This document shows positions 19,265 to 27,644 of a stretch of DNA of 64,000 bases, one piece after another. A program made the position numbers and the translations under genes. This DNA is from Mesonia hippocampi (GTDB taxonomy: Bacteria; Bacteroidota; Bacteroidia; Flavobacteriales; Flavobacteriaceae). The notes beneath the pieces are model-generated. The model was not told where the DNA came from, did no database searches, and saw nothing but the letters and a program-made list of their open reading frames with translations. How positions within the stretch are numbered: the first letter of the stretch is position 1; every line of letters starts with the position of its first letter. The DNA lies in contig NZ_JACIFO010000006.1 of NCBI RefSeq assembly GCF_014197445.1, positions 1 to 64,000 of the forward strand. Direction: 5' to 3'.

Positions 19265-19292
19265 TACATTTCTTCTAAAAAAATAAAAGAGA

Positions 19293-19706
19293 ATGAAAAC
19301 AATAATTTTACGAACAGCATCTAATTATTTATTGCCAATATTACTGCTGTTCTCTATATTTATTTTGCTAAGAGGGCATTACCTTCCAGGAGGAGGTTTT
19401 GTAGGAGGACTTATAGCTTCTATTGCTTTTGTGCTCCATGCGTTTGCAAATGGACTAAAAGACACCAAAAAACTACTAAAAATTCACCCAGGTTTTCTAA
19501 TGCCTTTAGGTTTGGCAATTGCTTTTTTAAGTGGACTTTTGCCTGTGTTAGGTTTTGGAGAGCCTTTCATGACAGGACTTTGGTTAGAGTATCCCATCCC
19601 TGTAATAGGCGCTATCGGAACCGCATTGTTTTTTGATATAGGGGTGTATATTGTAGTACAAGGGGTGGTGTTAACTATTATCATAACCATTTCAGAATCG
19701 GCTTAA
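19293..19706 (+). CDS. mnhB: Mrp Na+/H+ antiporter subunit B
   Basis: 137 residues, four predicted transmembrane helices, with the MnhB-family signature [19 protein letters not shown] near residues 21-40. Follows mnhA after 28 bp and precedes mnhC by 1 bp. Confidence 0.95.
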   Translation: MKTIILRTASNYLLPILLLFSIFILLRGHYLPGGGFVGGLIASIAFVLHAFANGLKDTKKLLKIHPGFLMPLGLAIAFLSGLLPVLGFGEPFMTGLWLEYPIPVIGAIGTALFFDIGVYIVVQGVVLTIIITISESA

Positions 19707-19707
19707 T

Positions 19708-20061
19708 ATGGAGTTTCTTTTAGCAATTATAACAGGATTATTGTATGCAGCGGGTCTTTATATGATGATGAGACGCAGCTTAGTAAAGCTTATTTTAGGG
19801 CTTATTATTATAGGAAACGGGGCAAACCTACTTATATTCCTTCTAGGAAGAATTACAAAAGGAAGCCCACCAATTATTGGAGAACATGAAAAATTATTGT
19901 CTGATATATACGCAGACCCTGTACCGCAAGCCTTAATATTAACCGCTATTGTAATTAGTTTTGGGTTACAATCTTTTGCTATTATTTTGGTAAAAAGAGC
20001 ATATAAGGTGGTGAAAACAGACGATTTAGATAAAATGAAAGCAACCGACGAAGAAGTATGA
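19708..20061 (+). CDS. mnhC: Mrp Na+/H+ antiporter subunit C
   Basis: 117 residues, NuoK-like with three transmembrane helices. Signature elements: [26 protein letters not shown] and [17 protein letters not shown]. The stop overlaps the mnhD ATG by four bases, which suggests translational coupling. Confidence 0.95.
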   Translation: MEFLLAIITGLLYAAGLYMMMRRSLVKLILGLIIIGNGANLLIFLLGRITKGSPPIIGEHEKLLSDIYADPVPQALILTAIVISFGLQSFAIILVKRAYKVVKTDDLDKMKATDEEV

Positions 20062-21572
20062 TGCAACAACTATTAATTTATCCTTTATTATTACAGCTCT
20101 TTTTGAGTATTGTATTGATGTTTGCTTGGGGAAAAGTAAACCTTCAACGTATTATTAGTATAGTAGGTAGCATTGTAGGCTTAGTTTTTTCAGGAATGCT
20201 ACTATATCAGGTACTTACTCAAGGTACACAAACCATGCAAGCAGGTAACTGGGCTGCTCCTTTTGGGATTACTTTTGTTGCCGATGCTTTTGCTGCAACT
20301 TTGGTTTTGCTTACCTCGTTGGCAGGCTTGGCGGTATCTTGTTATTCTTCAGCTTCAATTATTCCCGCAAGGATTCGTTTTGGATATTTCTCAATCTTTC
20401 ACTTTTTAGTATTAGGACTTATAGGAGCTTTTTTAACTGGCGATATTTTTAACCTTTATGTGTGGTTTGAAATTATTATTATTAGCTCGTTTGTATTAAT
20501 AACCTTGGGGGGAGAAAAAGCACAAATAGAAGGTGCTGTAAAATATTTTACACTAAATTTTCTTGCTTCTATAATATTTCTTACTGCCATTGCCGTGTTA
20601 TATGGGCTTACCGGCTCATTGAATATGGCGGATTTGGCAGTGCTTGTACCTAAGTTAGAAAATAAAACACTTGTAGATGTAGCTGCTATTTTGTTTTTAA
20701 TTGGTTTTGGGATTAAATCTGCAGTTTTTCCACTGTATTTTTGGCTTCCTGCATCTTACCATACACCACCGTCTGCGGTTCAAGCTATTTTTGGTGGATT
20801 GTTAACAAAGGTAGGAGTCTATGCACTTATTAGGATTTTTAGTTTGGTGTTTTTAGGAGATTCCTTTCTTCAAGAAACACTTATCGTTATTGCGGTTTTA
20901 ACCTTGTTTAGTGGTGGGATAGGAGCTTTAGTTCAAAAAAACTTGCGTAAAGTATTTTCATACCTTATTATTTGCCATATTGGTTTTATGATAGTTGGTT
21001 TAGCAATGTTTACAGAAGTTGCACTAGCAGGAGCTGTTTTTTACCTCATTCACGATATTGTAATAAAAACCAACTTGTTTATGATAAGTGGTTTAATTTA
21101 TCGTATAAAAGGAACCGTACAGTTAGATAAGTTAGGAGGGCTTTACGATAAATATCCTAAATTAAGTTTATTGATGCTTATACCTTTACTTTCATTAGTA
21201 GGAATACCGCCATTGTCTGGTTTTTGGCCGAAAATATCATTGTTTTTAGCTGCTTACGATACACAAAATTATTTGGTAGTAGGAATGGTGGTTTTTGCAA
21301 GCTTACTTACTTTAATTGTAGTGGCTAAATTATGGGCAGAAGCTTTTTGGAAAAAAGACGCAGAGCTCCCAGAAAGATCACATTTTTTATATTTTGATAA
21401 ATTATGGATTTCTAGACGAATACAATTTATAGCTCCTATTGTTTTACTAACTTTGGTAAGTTTGTATATTGGTTTCGGGGCAGAGCATATCCAACAATTA
21501 TCTACACGTATAGCCGATGAATTGATTAACCATAAACAGTATATAGATGCTGTAATGACTAACAGGAATTAA
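20058..21572 (+). CDS. mnhD: Mrp Na+/H+ antiporter subunit D
   Basis: 504 residues, NuoM/NuoN-like proton-translocating subunit with about 14 transmembrane helices. Conserved Glu in [19 protein letters not shown], Lys in [16 protein letters not shown], and [19 protein letters not shown] are visible. Located in the middle of the seven-gene operon, 1 bp before mnhE. Confidence 0.95.
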   Translation: MMQQLLIYPLLLQLFLSIVLMFAWGKVNLQRIISIVGSIVGLVFSGMLLYQVLTQGTQTMQAGNWAAPFGITFVADAFAATLVLLTSLAGLAVSCYSSASIIPARIRFGYFSIFHFLVLGLIGAFLTGDIFNLYVWFEIIIISSFVLITLGGEKAQIEGAVKYFTLNFLASIIFLTAIAVLYGLTGSLNMADLAVLVPKLENKTLVDVAAILFLIGFGIKSAVFPLYFWLPASYHTPPSAVQAIFGGLLTKVGVYALIRIFSLVFLGDSFLQETLIVIAVLTLFSGGIGALVQKNLRKVFSYLIICHIGFMIVGLAMFTEVALAGAVFYLIHDIVIKTNLFMISGLIYRIKGTVQLDKLGGLYDKYPKLSLLMLIPLLSLVGIPPLSGFWPKISLFLAAYDTQNYLVVGMVVFASLLTLIVVAKLWAEAFWKKDAELPERSHFLYFDKLWISRRIQFIAPIVLLTLVSLYIGFGAEHIQQLSTRIADELINHKQYIDAVMTNRN

Positions 21573-21573
21573 C

Positions 21574-22050
21574 ATGAAGAATAGGTTTTTATCAAACATA
21601 CTACTTACCTTTATTTGGGTTGCCATAACAGGAGATTTCCAGTTTGCCAACTATGTGTTTGGCTTTGTGCTTAGTTTTGTTATCATGTATTTGGTTACTA
21701 GAGGGAAAGAAAGTGCAAAATATTTTAAAATAATCCCAAAGCTTATTGCTTTCGTCTTTTTTTTCTTTTACGAGTTAATAAAAGCAAACTTACAAGTAGC
21801 TTTTGATGTTATTACGCCTAAATTCTATATGAAGCCAGGTATTGTTTCTGTACCATTAGATGCCGAAACAAATTTAGAAATAACCTTATTGGCAAACCTT
21901 ATAACACTCACTCCAGGTACGTTAAGTTTAGATGTTTCGCACGATAAAAAAGTATTATACATACACGCAATGTATATTTCTGATAAAGAGGAATTTATCA
22001 AGAGTATAAAAAATGGATTTGAGAAACGATTACTAGAAATATTACGATAA
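21574..22050 (+). CDS. mnhE: Mrp Na+/H+ antiporter subunit E
   Basis: 158 residues, MnhE family: two N-terminal membrane segments, then FYELIKANLQVAFDVI, and the conserved LANLITLTPGTLSLDVS loop followed by LYIHAMYISD. Its stop and the mnhF start share one base. Confidence 0.95.
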   Translation: MKNRFLSNILLTFIWVAITGDFQFANYVFGFVLSFVIMYLVTRGKESAKYFKIIPKLIAFVFFFFYELIKANLQVAFDVITPKFYMKPGIVSVPLDAETNLEITLLANLITLTPGTLSLDVSHDKKVLYIHAMYISDKEEFIKSIKNGFEKRLLEILR

Positions 22051-22358
22051 TGACAATAGAGGAATACTTATATTATATCATCTTACCAGTACTAGCCATC
22101 TCTGTTTTATTAGTGTTTTACCGTGTTTTAGTAGGGCCTAGTATTATAGATAGGGTGGTAGCTTTAGATTTACTTATCACTATAGGAATAACTATTATTG
22201 CTATTTATAGTATTGTTTACGATCAGTCTACCTTTCTAGATATCGCTATGATATTAGGACTTATTGCATTTTTAAGTACCATTGCTTTCTCTTATTATTT
22301 AGGAAAACGAGTACGTGCTAAAAAAATATTAGAAAAAAAAGAACAACAAAATGAGTAA
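22050..22358 (+). CDS. mnhF: Mrp Na+/H+ antiporter subunit F
   Basis: 102 residues, three transmembrane helices with the MnhF signature YRVLVGPSIIDRVVALD and LDIAMILGLIAFLSTIAF. The lysine-rich tail overlaps the start of mnhG by eight bases. Confidence 0.93.
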   Translation: MTIEEYLYYIILPVLAISVLLVFYRVLVGPSIIDRVVALDLLITIGITIIAIYSIVYDQSTFLDIAMILGLIAFLSTIAFSYYLGKRVRAKKILEKKEQQNE

Positions 22359-22743
22359 TATCTTTATTGTCATACTATCAACAGCAGGAGCGTTATTTAT
22401 TTTGCTTGCCGCTATAGGTTTTGTAAGAATGCCAGATGCATACTTGAGGATATCGGTAACTACAAAAGCGGTAACCTTAGGGGTGGGACTTATTTTAATT
22501 AGTGCAGCTATTTATTTTGAAGATTTGTCGATAACCTCTCGGGTTTTAGCCATAATCTTATTTATAATTCTTACGGCACCTGTAGGTGCGCATCTTATTG
22601 GGAGAGCTTCTTACCTCATGAAAGTCTCTATGTGGAAAAAAACAACCTTAGATGAGCTTGAAGGGAAGTATAATGAGCTAACCCATGAGTTACGTAGCGA
22701 TGATATAAAAAAAGATAAAGAAGAAGAAAATAAAAAAGAATAG
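22351..22743 (+). CDS. mnhG: Mrp Na+/H+ antiporter subunit G
   Basis: 130 residues, MnhG/PhaG family with three membrane helices: AAIGFVRMPDAYLRI, TKAVTLGVGLILI and LTAPVGAHLIGRASYL. The C-terminus is a long charged tail ending in KEEENKKE. Last gene of the Mrp operon. It converges with recX with only 2 bp between the stop codons and no terminator in that gap. Confidence 0.94.
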   Translation: MSNIFIVILSTAGALFILLAAIGFVRMPDAYLRISVTTKAVTLGVGLILISAAIYFEDLSITSRVLAIILFIILTAPVGAHLIGRASYLMKVSMWKKTTLDELEGKYNELTHELRSDDIKKDKEEENKKE

Positions 22744-22745
22744 GT

Positions 22746-23225
22746 TTATTTTTTATAATCTAGCTCTTGAAGCTTTTCATAAATAAGGGGTTTTTCGTAT
22801 CCGCGATAGACAAGGTAATCCATTAGTTTTTGTTTTTGCTTTAGATACGGTAGGTGTTTAACTTGTTGTATTTTTTGGTCAGCGAGCTGATGAAAATTTT
22901 CAAGATATTCATTTTCGGTAAACTCTTTTAATGCTTCTTTAATGTTATAACTGGATACCTCTCTAAGTTTTAATTCTCTTAGAATACGTAATCTCCCCCA
23001 TTTTTTAATTCTAAATTTCCCACGAGCAAAGGCTTTTGCAAAACGTGTTTCGTTAAGAAAGTTATCGGAAATAAGCTTTGTGATAATGTGTTCTTGCGCC
23101 AGGGGTGTCATGCGCATTTCTGTGAGTTTTTGGGTTACTTCTTTATGGCAACGTTCTTGGTATGCACAATAGCGCATAAGCTTGGCGGTGGCTTCTTCTA
23201 CAGTATATGTTTTATAGGTGCTCAT
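22746..23225 (-). CDS. recX: Regulatory protein RecX
   Basis: 159 residues, usual length. RecX inhibits RecA filaments. Three-helix repeats are visible: MRYCAYQERCHKEVTQKL, DNFLNETRFAKAFARGKFRIKKWGRLRI, and YLVYRGYEKPLIYEKL. It lies downstream of the RNase E/G gene on the same strand but after an intrinsic terminator, so it probably has its own promoter. Confidence 0.92.
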   Translation of the reverse strand: MSTYKTYTVEEATAKLMRYCAYQERCHKEVTQKLTEMRMTPLAQEHIITKLISDNFLNETRFAKAFARGKFRIKKWGRLRILRELKLREVSSYNIKEALKEFTENEYLENFHQLADQKIQQVKHLPYLKQKQKLMDYLVYRGYEKPLIYEKLQELDYKK

Positions 23226-23259
23226 GTTTTGTAGCTCGAAGATACTAAAAATAAGGTAT

Positions 23260-23292
23260 AAAAAAACCCGTTGTTTTAAACAACGGGTTTTT
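23260..23292 (-). terminator. Intrinsic terminator of the RNase E/G gene
   Basis: AAACCCGTTG, TTTTAAA, CAACGGGTTT flanked by A- and T-runs on both sides; lies 4 bp beyond the RNase stop codon. Confidence 0.85.
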
Positions 23293-23296
23293 AAAA

Positions 23297-24838
23297 TTAT
23301 AACGCTATCATTTCGCCATCTTTATCATGAAAATGATATTCTAGGTATGTGTAAGCATCTCTAGGTGATACTTTCACCCATCTTTTATGGTCAAAAAACC
23401 ATTTGTTTCTGGGTGATGGTAATCCTTTTGTTAAATAGGCAGCAATAAAAGGATGTGTACTTAAAGAAATGTTTTTATGTCCTTTTTTTATAAGTTTTTG
23501 TAAGTCGGCCGTAATTTTTGTAATCAAAACAATAGGAGCTTCTATTTCCCCTTCTTTATTGGGGTTGCTTTCTCTTGTTTTGATACTCATTTCTGGTCTA
23601 ACTCGTTGTCTTGTAATTTGGATAAGCCCGAATTTTGTTGGAGGTAATATTTTGTGTTTTGCTCTGTCATCGCTCATTTCTTCGCGTAGATGATTGTAGA
23701 GTGTTTTTCGGTTTTCGGCATCATTCATGTCTATAAAATCAACTACAATAATCCCGCCCATATCTCGCAATCGTAATTGCCTAGCAACTTCAGAAGCACT
23801 TATAAGGTTTACTTCTAGGGCTGTTTCTTCTTGGGTTTTGGCTTTGTTACTTCGGTTTCCGCTATTTACATCAATTACATGCATTGCTTCTGTGTGTTCT
23901 ATAACCAAGTAAGCGCCTTTACTCATAGATACGGTTTTACCAAATGCTGTTTTTATTTGCCTTTCAATCCCGTATTTTTCATAAATAGGGGTTTTAGACT
24001 TATAAAGTTTTACGATAGATTCTTTTTCGGGAGATATTTCTCCTACGTAATCTTTTATTTGCGTATAGAGTGTTTCATCATCAACGCAGATAGAGGTAAA
24101 GCTATCGTTAAATATATCTCTAAGCAGAGATCCTGCTCGGTTTAGTTCTCCTAATACTTTAGAGGGTAGGTGTGCTTTGTGTAGTTTTTTACACATAGAG
24201 GTCCAACGGTCTACTAGGTTTTGGAGGTCTTTATCGAGATCGGCTACTTTTTTGCCTTCGGCTACGGTGCGTATAATAACGCCAAAGCCTTTGGGTTTAA
24301 TACTTTTTACAAGACGTTTTAATCGGTTTTTTTCTTCTTTATCTTCTATTTTTTGAGAAACAGAGATACGGTCTGAAAAAGGAACCAATACAATGTATCT
24401 TCCGGCAAGAGAAAGCTCGCTGCTTATTCTTGGGCCTTTGGTAGAAATAGGTTCTTTAACTATTTGTACCAAGATAGATTGGTTTGCTTTTAAGACATTG
24501 TTTATGCTGCCATCTTTATCAATGTCTGTTTCTAAGGCATAATCTTTAAGTGAGTAATCTTTTAATTTACCTGTGCTTACACGTTTTACAAATTTTAACA
24601 AAGTAGCGACTTGAGGACCTAAATCATGATAGTGTAAAAAACCATCTTTTTCGTAGCCTACATTTACAAATGCGGCATTAAGTCCTGGAACAGATTTTCG
24701 TATTTTGGCAAGGTATATGTCACCAACAGAAAAATTTCTTTCCTCGTCTTCTTTGTGCAATTCGACTAATTTTCCATCTTTAAGTAAGGCAAAATCAATA
24801 GCAGAGGAATTTGTTCTAATAATCATTTCTTTATTCAT
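23297..24838 (-). CDS. rng: Ribonuclease E/G family endoribonuclease
   Basis: 513 residues from the ATG at 24838 (MNKEMIIRTNSS); an in-frame ATG seven codons upstream adds residues not usual in the family. Contains an N-terminal S1 domain (about 38-120: VGDIYLAKIRKSVPGLNAAFVNVGYEKDGFL), the RNase H-like part, and the catalytic region with metal-binding aspartates in VIDVNSGN and MGGIIVVDFIDM, followed by the DNase I-like fold. There is no C-terminal degradosome scaffold, so it is RNase G-sized. It probably takes part in rRNA maturation and mRNA decay. Its leader has two tandem hairpins (24901-24937). Confidence 0.93.
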   Translation of the reverse strand: MNKEMIIRTNSSAIDFALLKDGKLVELHKEDEERNFSVGDIYLAKIRKSVPGLNAAFVNVGYEKDGFLHYHDLGPQVATLLKFVKRVSTGKLKDYSLKDYALETDIDKDGSINNVLKANQSILVQIVKEPISTKGPRISSELSLAGRYIVLVPFSDRISVSQKIEDKEEKNRLKRLVKSIKPKGFGVIIRTVAEGKKVADLDKDLQNLVDRWTSMCKKLHKAHLPSKVLGELNRAGSLLRDIFNDSFTSICVDDETLYTQIKDYVGEISPEKESIVKLYKSKTPIYEKYGIERQIKTAFGKTVSMSKGAYLVIEHTEAMHVIDVNSGNRSNKAKTQEETALEVNLISASEVARQLRLRDMGGIIVVDFIDMNDAENRKTLYNHLREEMSDDRAKHKILPPTKFGLIQITRQRVRPEMSIKTRESNPNKEGEIEAPIVLITKITADLQKLIKKGHKNISLSTHPFIAAYLTKGLPSPRNKWFFDHKRWVKVSPRDAYTYLEYHFHDKDGEMIAL

Positions 24839-24900
24839 GCGTATTAGATTTTTATCCATACCTACATAGGCAAGTATAGATGGATTAGATAATATTGATC

Positions 24901-24937
24901 ACAGGGTTTTCCTGTCGAAGCCTTTGTTTTGGGCTTC
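24901..24937 (-). promoter_or_regulatory. Tandem hairpins in the RNase E/G leader
   Basis: Two adjacent inverted repeats: ACAGG/CCTGT (24901-24915, 5-nt loop) and GAAGCC/GGCTTC (24917-24937, 9-nt A-rich loop on the minus strand). They lie 60-100 nt upstream of the RNase start. E. coli rne is autoregulated through its 5' leader; the same could apply here. Confidence 0.4.
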
Positions 24938-24961
24938 TATGTCAATGAACGTTTTTTAAAG

Positions 24962-24989
24962 AAAAAAAGTAGTGCAAAGACTACTTTTT
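24962..24989 (-). terminator. Terminator after the 29-residue basic protein gene
   Basis: Minus strand AAAAAGTAG, loop, CTACTTTTTTT. The left arm overlaps the last codons and stop of the small gene. Confidence 0.7.
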
Positions 24990-25070
24990 CTTGTGGCGGT
25001 TAGCTCTTCTTCTTTTTTTACGTTTGTGAGTAGCCACCTTATGTCTTTTTCTTTTCTTACCACTTGGCAT
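24981..25070 (-). CDS. 29-residue highly basic ribosomal-type protein
   Basis: ATG at 25070, stop TAG at 24981-24983; the protein starts MPSGKKRKRHK and contains KRKKRRR, with about two thirds Lys, Arg or His. Below usual gene-caller size, but its composition, a terminator of its own and its position between HU and the RNase E/G gene support it as real. I recall near-identical small proteins in other Flavobacteriia. The composition suggests rRNA binding, probably a small ribosomal protein; a Bacteroidetes-specific ribosomal protein (bL38) has been described in F. johnsoniae, but I cannot tell from sequence alone whether this is it. Confidence 0.75.
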   Translation of the reverse strand: MPSGKKRKRHKVATHKRKKRRRANRHKKK

Positions 25071-25097
25071 AAGCTAAATGTTTTTTTAGTTAATAAT

Positions 25098-25388
25098 CTA
25101 TTTTACTTTTACGTTGCTTTTTACTCCTTCTAAGAAAACTTTAGCAGGTTTAAAAGCAGGAATATTGTGTGCAGGTATCTTAATGGTTGTGTTTTTAGAG
25201 ATATTACGACCTGTTTTCTCGGCTCTAGTTTTTATAATAAAACTTCCAAAACCTCTCAAGTAAACATTGTTTCCTTCTTCTAGTGAAGTTTTTACTTCCT
25301 CCATAAAAGACTCAATTGTTGCTTGAACATCTCCTTTTTCCATTCCTAATTTTTCAGAGATGCTGCTTACTAGATCTGCTTTCGTCAT
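25098..25388 (-). CDS. hup: HU-family DNA-binding protein
   Basis: 96 residues. HU/IHF fold: N-terminal helices MTKADLVSSISEKLGMEKGDV, the signature EGNNVYLRGFGSFIIKTRAEKTGRN at the base of the DNA-binding arm, and IPAHNIPAFKPAK at the arm tip and return. Nucleoid-associated, homodimeric. The promoter box TATATTTG at 25428-25435 precedes it; the small basic gene follows 27 bp downstream. Confidence 0.95.
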   Translation of the reverse strand: MTKADLVSSISEKLGMEKGDVQATIESFMEEVKTSLEEGNNVYLRGFGSFIIKTRAEKTGRNISKNTTIKIPAHNIPAFKPAKVFLEGVKSNVKVK

Positions 25389-25427
25389 CGTGCAATTTTT
25401 TATATAGGGTTATTTCTTTTCGAGGGG

Positions 25428-25435
25428 CAAATATA
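25428..25435 (-). promoter_or_regulatory. Promoter -7 box of hup
   Basis: Minus strand TATATTTG, followed by CCC as at the rplU promoter; 39 nt before the HU start. Confidence 0.55.
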
Positions 25436-25518
25436 CTATTTAATTTCAATAAAATAAATCTAAGCGGTTAAATAGTAACCTGATAAATCATCTTTGTTGT
25501 TTATTAAGTTAAAATCAA

Positions 25519-25995
25519 TTAGATATTGTTATAGTGTTTCATTTTATCATAAAAATAATTTATATTTTTAGGGCTAATTAAGTAGTTTTTGTTTTTTGTT
25601 TTTATTAAAATGTTATTTTTAAGATGTGTAGAGAAAGATCTTGTTCCGTCTTGTGTTTTTCCTAAATAGCCAAAAACACCTTGAGTACTGTATGCGAAAC
25701 TGCCTTTATGGGGTTTTGCCTTTTTTACTTCTTTAATATCGTTATAAGGAATAAATTGTTTTTTTATAAGGAAATTAATATAAAGTCCTTCTGGGGTTAG
25801 CTTATAAGATAAAGGTGTTTGTAATAAAGCAAGTAATATCAATAAGGCTACTGCTGCAAAAATTCCTATGGTTAACCAAGAGAAATTATTAATTAGTGGG
25901 ATAAAAAGGGCTGTTAAAATTATTATAGCAGTAAACGATGCTATAATGGTATAGAAATCGTAATTACTTGGTGTGTAGGATAAATTTTTCTGCAT
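25519..25995 (-). CDS. Small membrane protein with PH-like domain
   Basis: 158 residues. Two hydrophobic helices at about 15-60, then a beta-rich C-terminal domain beginning TPLSYKLTPEGLYINFLIKKQFIPYNDIKEVK. This layout resembles bacterial PH-domain proteins (bPH) of Bacteroidetes. No catalytic motif. Divergent from mutY with 84 bp between. Function unknown. Confidence 0.6.
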   Translation of the reverse strand: MQKNLSYTPSNYDFYTIIASFTAIIILTALFIPLINNFSWLTIGIFAAVALLILLALLQTPLSYKLTPEGLYINFLIKKQFIPYNDIKEVKKAKPHKGSFAYSTQGVFGYLGKTQDGTRSFSTHLKNNILIKTKNKNYLISPKNINYFYDKMKHYNNI

Positions 25996-26079
25996 AGCTT
26001 AAAGATATAAAAAATAATATAAACATAGGGCATCAGCTAGTAAACCATTATCATTGCATTTTAAGAAACACTTGTAATA

Positions 26080-27132
26080 ATGTTTAGTAAATCTATACTT
26101 AATTGGTATAATGAAAATAAAAGAGATTTACCATGGCGTAACAAACCAGAAGCTTATTTTGTTTGGTTAAGCGAAATTATGTTGCAACAAACGCGTGTAG
26201 CACAAGGCTTACCTTATTATTTGCGTTTTGTAGAGGAGTTTCCTACAGTGCATGATTTGGCAGAGGCTTCGCAAGAAAAGGTATTAAAACTATGGCAAGG
26301 CTTAGGTTACTATTCTCGTGCTAGAAATTTACACGATACAGCAAAAGTGGTAAGTGTTAATTTTGGAGGAATATTCCCTAATAATTATAAAGATTTAAAA
26401 AAACTAAAAGGTGTAGGCGATTATACGGCTAGTGCAATTGCCTCTATTGTTTATCATGAGCCTGTAGCTGTGGTAGATGGAAATGTATATAGAGTATTGT
26501 CTCGCTTTTTTGGTGTAGAAACCCCTATTAATTCTACCGAAGGAGTAAAGCAATTTAAAGCGTTAGCTACAAAGATGTTAGCTGAAAAATCTCCAGGATT
26601 ATACAACCAAGCAATAATGGAGTTTGGTGCATTACACTGCAAACCTAAAAATCCGCAATGCGTAACCTGTCCTGTGCAGTCTAACTGCATAGCTTTTCAG
26701 CAAAATAAAGCAGGAGAGTTACCTGTAAAGTTAAAAAAGCAGAAAGTAAGAGAGCGCTTTTTTAACTTTTTGGTTTTTCAAGATGTAAAAGGGCAAATGC
26801 TATTGCAAAAACGAGTTGAAAAAGATATATGGCAACATCTGTATCAATTTCCTTTAATAGAAAGTAAACATAATTTAACGCTAGCCGAAATAAAGAAAAC
26901 CGCTCTGTTGGATAATGAAAAAAAAGTACTTCAAAGTATAAAAAGATGGAATGAAAACCCAATAAAACACGTACTTTCGCATCAGAAAATATGGGCAATA
27001 TTTTGGTGTGTAGAAGTAAAAAAACTACCCGAAAACATCCAAAATACACAGCAAATAGTTAACAAACAGGAGTTGGTGAAATTTGCAGTCCCCGTTTTAA
27101 TGGAAAAATTTATTAATTCTAAAAACGGGTAA
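26080..27132 (+). CDS. mutY: A/G-specific adenine glycosylase
   Basis: 350 residues, normal length. Removes adenine mispaired with 8-oxoguanine. Contains LPWR and SEIMLQQTRV with catalytic Glu, a helix-hairpin-helix LKKLKGVGDYTASAIAS followed by catalytic Asp in VVDGNVYRVLSR, the 4Fe-4S cluster motif CX6CX2CX5C (residues about 187-203), and a C-terminal NUDIX-like domain recognising 8-oxoG. Start of the conserved mutY-ssb-gldE-gldD block. Confidence 0.96.
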   Translation: MFSKSILNWYNENKRDLPWRNKPEAYFVWLSEIMLQQTRVAQGLPYYLRFVEEFPTVHDLAEASQEKVLKLWQGLGYYSRARNLHDTAKVVSVNFGGIFPNNYKDLKKLKGVGDYTASAIASIVYHEPVAVVDGNVYRVLSRFFGVETPINSTEGVKQFKALATKMLAEKSPGLYNQAIMEFGALHCKPKNPQCVTCPVQSNCIAFQQNKAGELPVKLKKQKVRERFFNFLVFQDVKGQMLLQKRVEKDIWQHLYQFPLIESKHNLTLAEIKKTALLDNEKKVLQSIKRWNENPIKHVLSHQKIWAIFWCVEVKKLPENIQNTQQIVNKQELVKFAVPVLMEKFINSKNG

Positions 27133-27171
27133 GTTAAAATTTTTGTTTATATTTACTTAAAACATAGTATT

Positions 27172-27624
27172 ATGGCAGCAGGAACATTAAATAAAGTTAT
27201 GCTTATTGGGCATACAGGAGATGATATAAAAATGCATTATTTCGAAGGCGGAGGTTGTATAGGGAGGTTTCCTTTAGCAACTAACGAGGAGTATATGAAT
27301 AGAACAACAGGAGAGCGTGTTAGTAATACAGAGTGGCATAATGTTGTGGTAAGAAATAAAGCTGCAGAAATCTGTGAAAAATACCTTAAAAAGGGAGATA
27401 AAGTATATATTGAAGGAAGAATAAAAACTAGAAAGTGGACAGATGATAGCGGTAACGATCGTTACTCTACAGAGATTCATTGTTCAGACTTTACGTTTTT
27501 AACTCCAAAAGAGCAAAGTAGCGGGATGAATACTCCTGCCAATCAGCCATCAAATCAAGTACAACCCCAAGCCCCATCGGCTCCTGCAGTAAATCAGGAT
27601 GACGATGATGATTTACCATTTTAA
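27172..27624 (+). CDS. ssb: Single-stranded DNA-binding protein
   Basis: 150 residues. N-terminal OB fold (NKVMLIGHTGDD, ATNEEYMNRTTGERVSNTEWHNVV, GDKVYIEGRIKTRKW), a Pro/Gln-rich linker and the acidic tip DDDDDLPF used to recruit repair and replication proteins. Located 39 bp after mutY and 20 bp before gldE. Confidence 0.96.
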   Translation: MAAGTLNKVMLIGHTGDDIKMHYFEGGGCIGRFPLATNEEYMNRTTGERVSNTEWHNVVVRNKAAEICEKYLKKGDKVYIEGRIKTRKWTDDSGNDRYSTEIHCSDFTFLTPKEQSSGMNTPANQPSNQVQPQAPSAPAVNQDDDDDLPF

Positions 27625-27644
27625 AAACTTAAACTTTTTGACCT

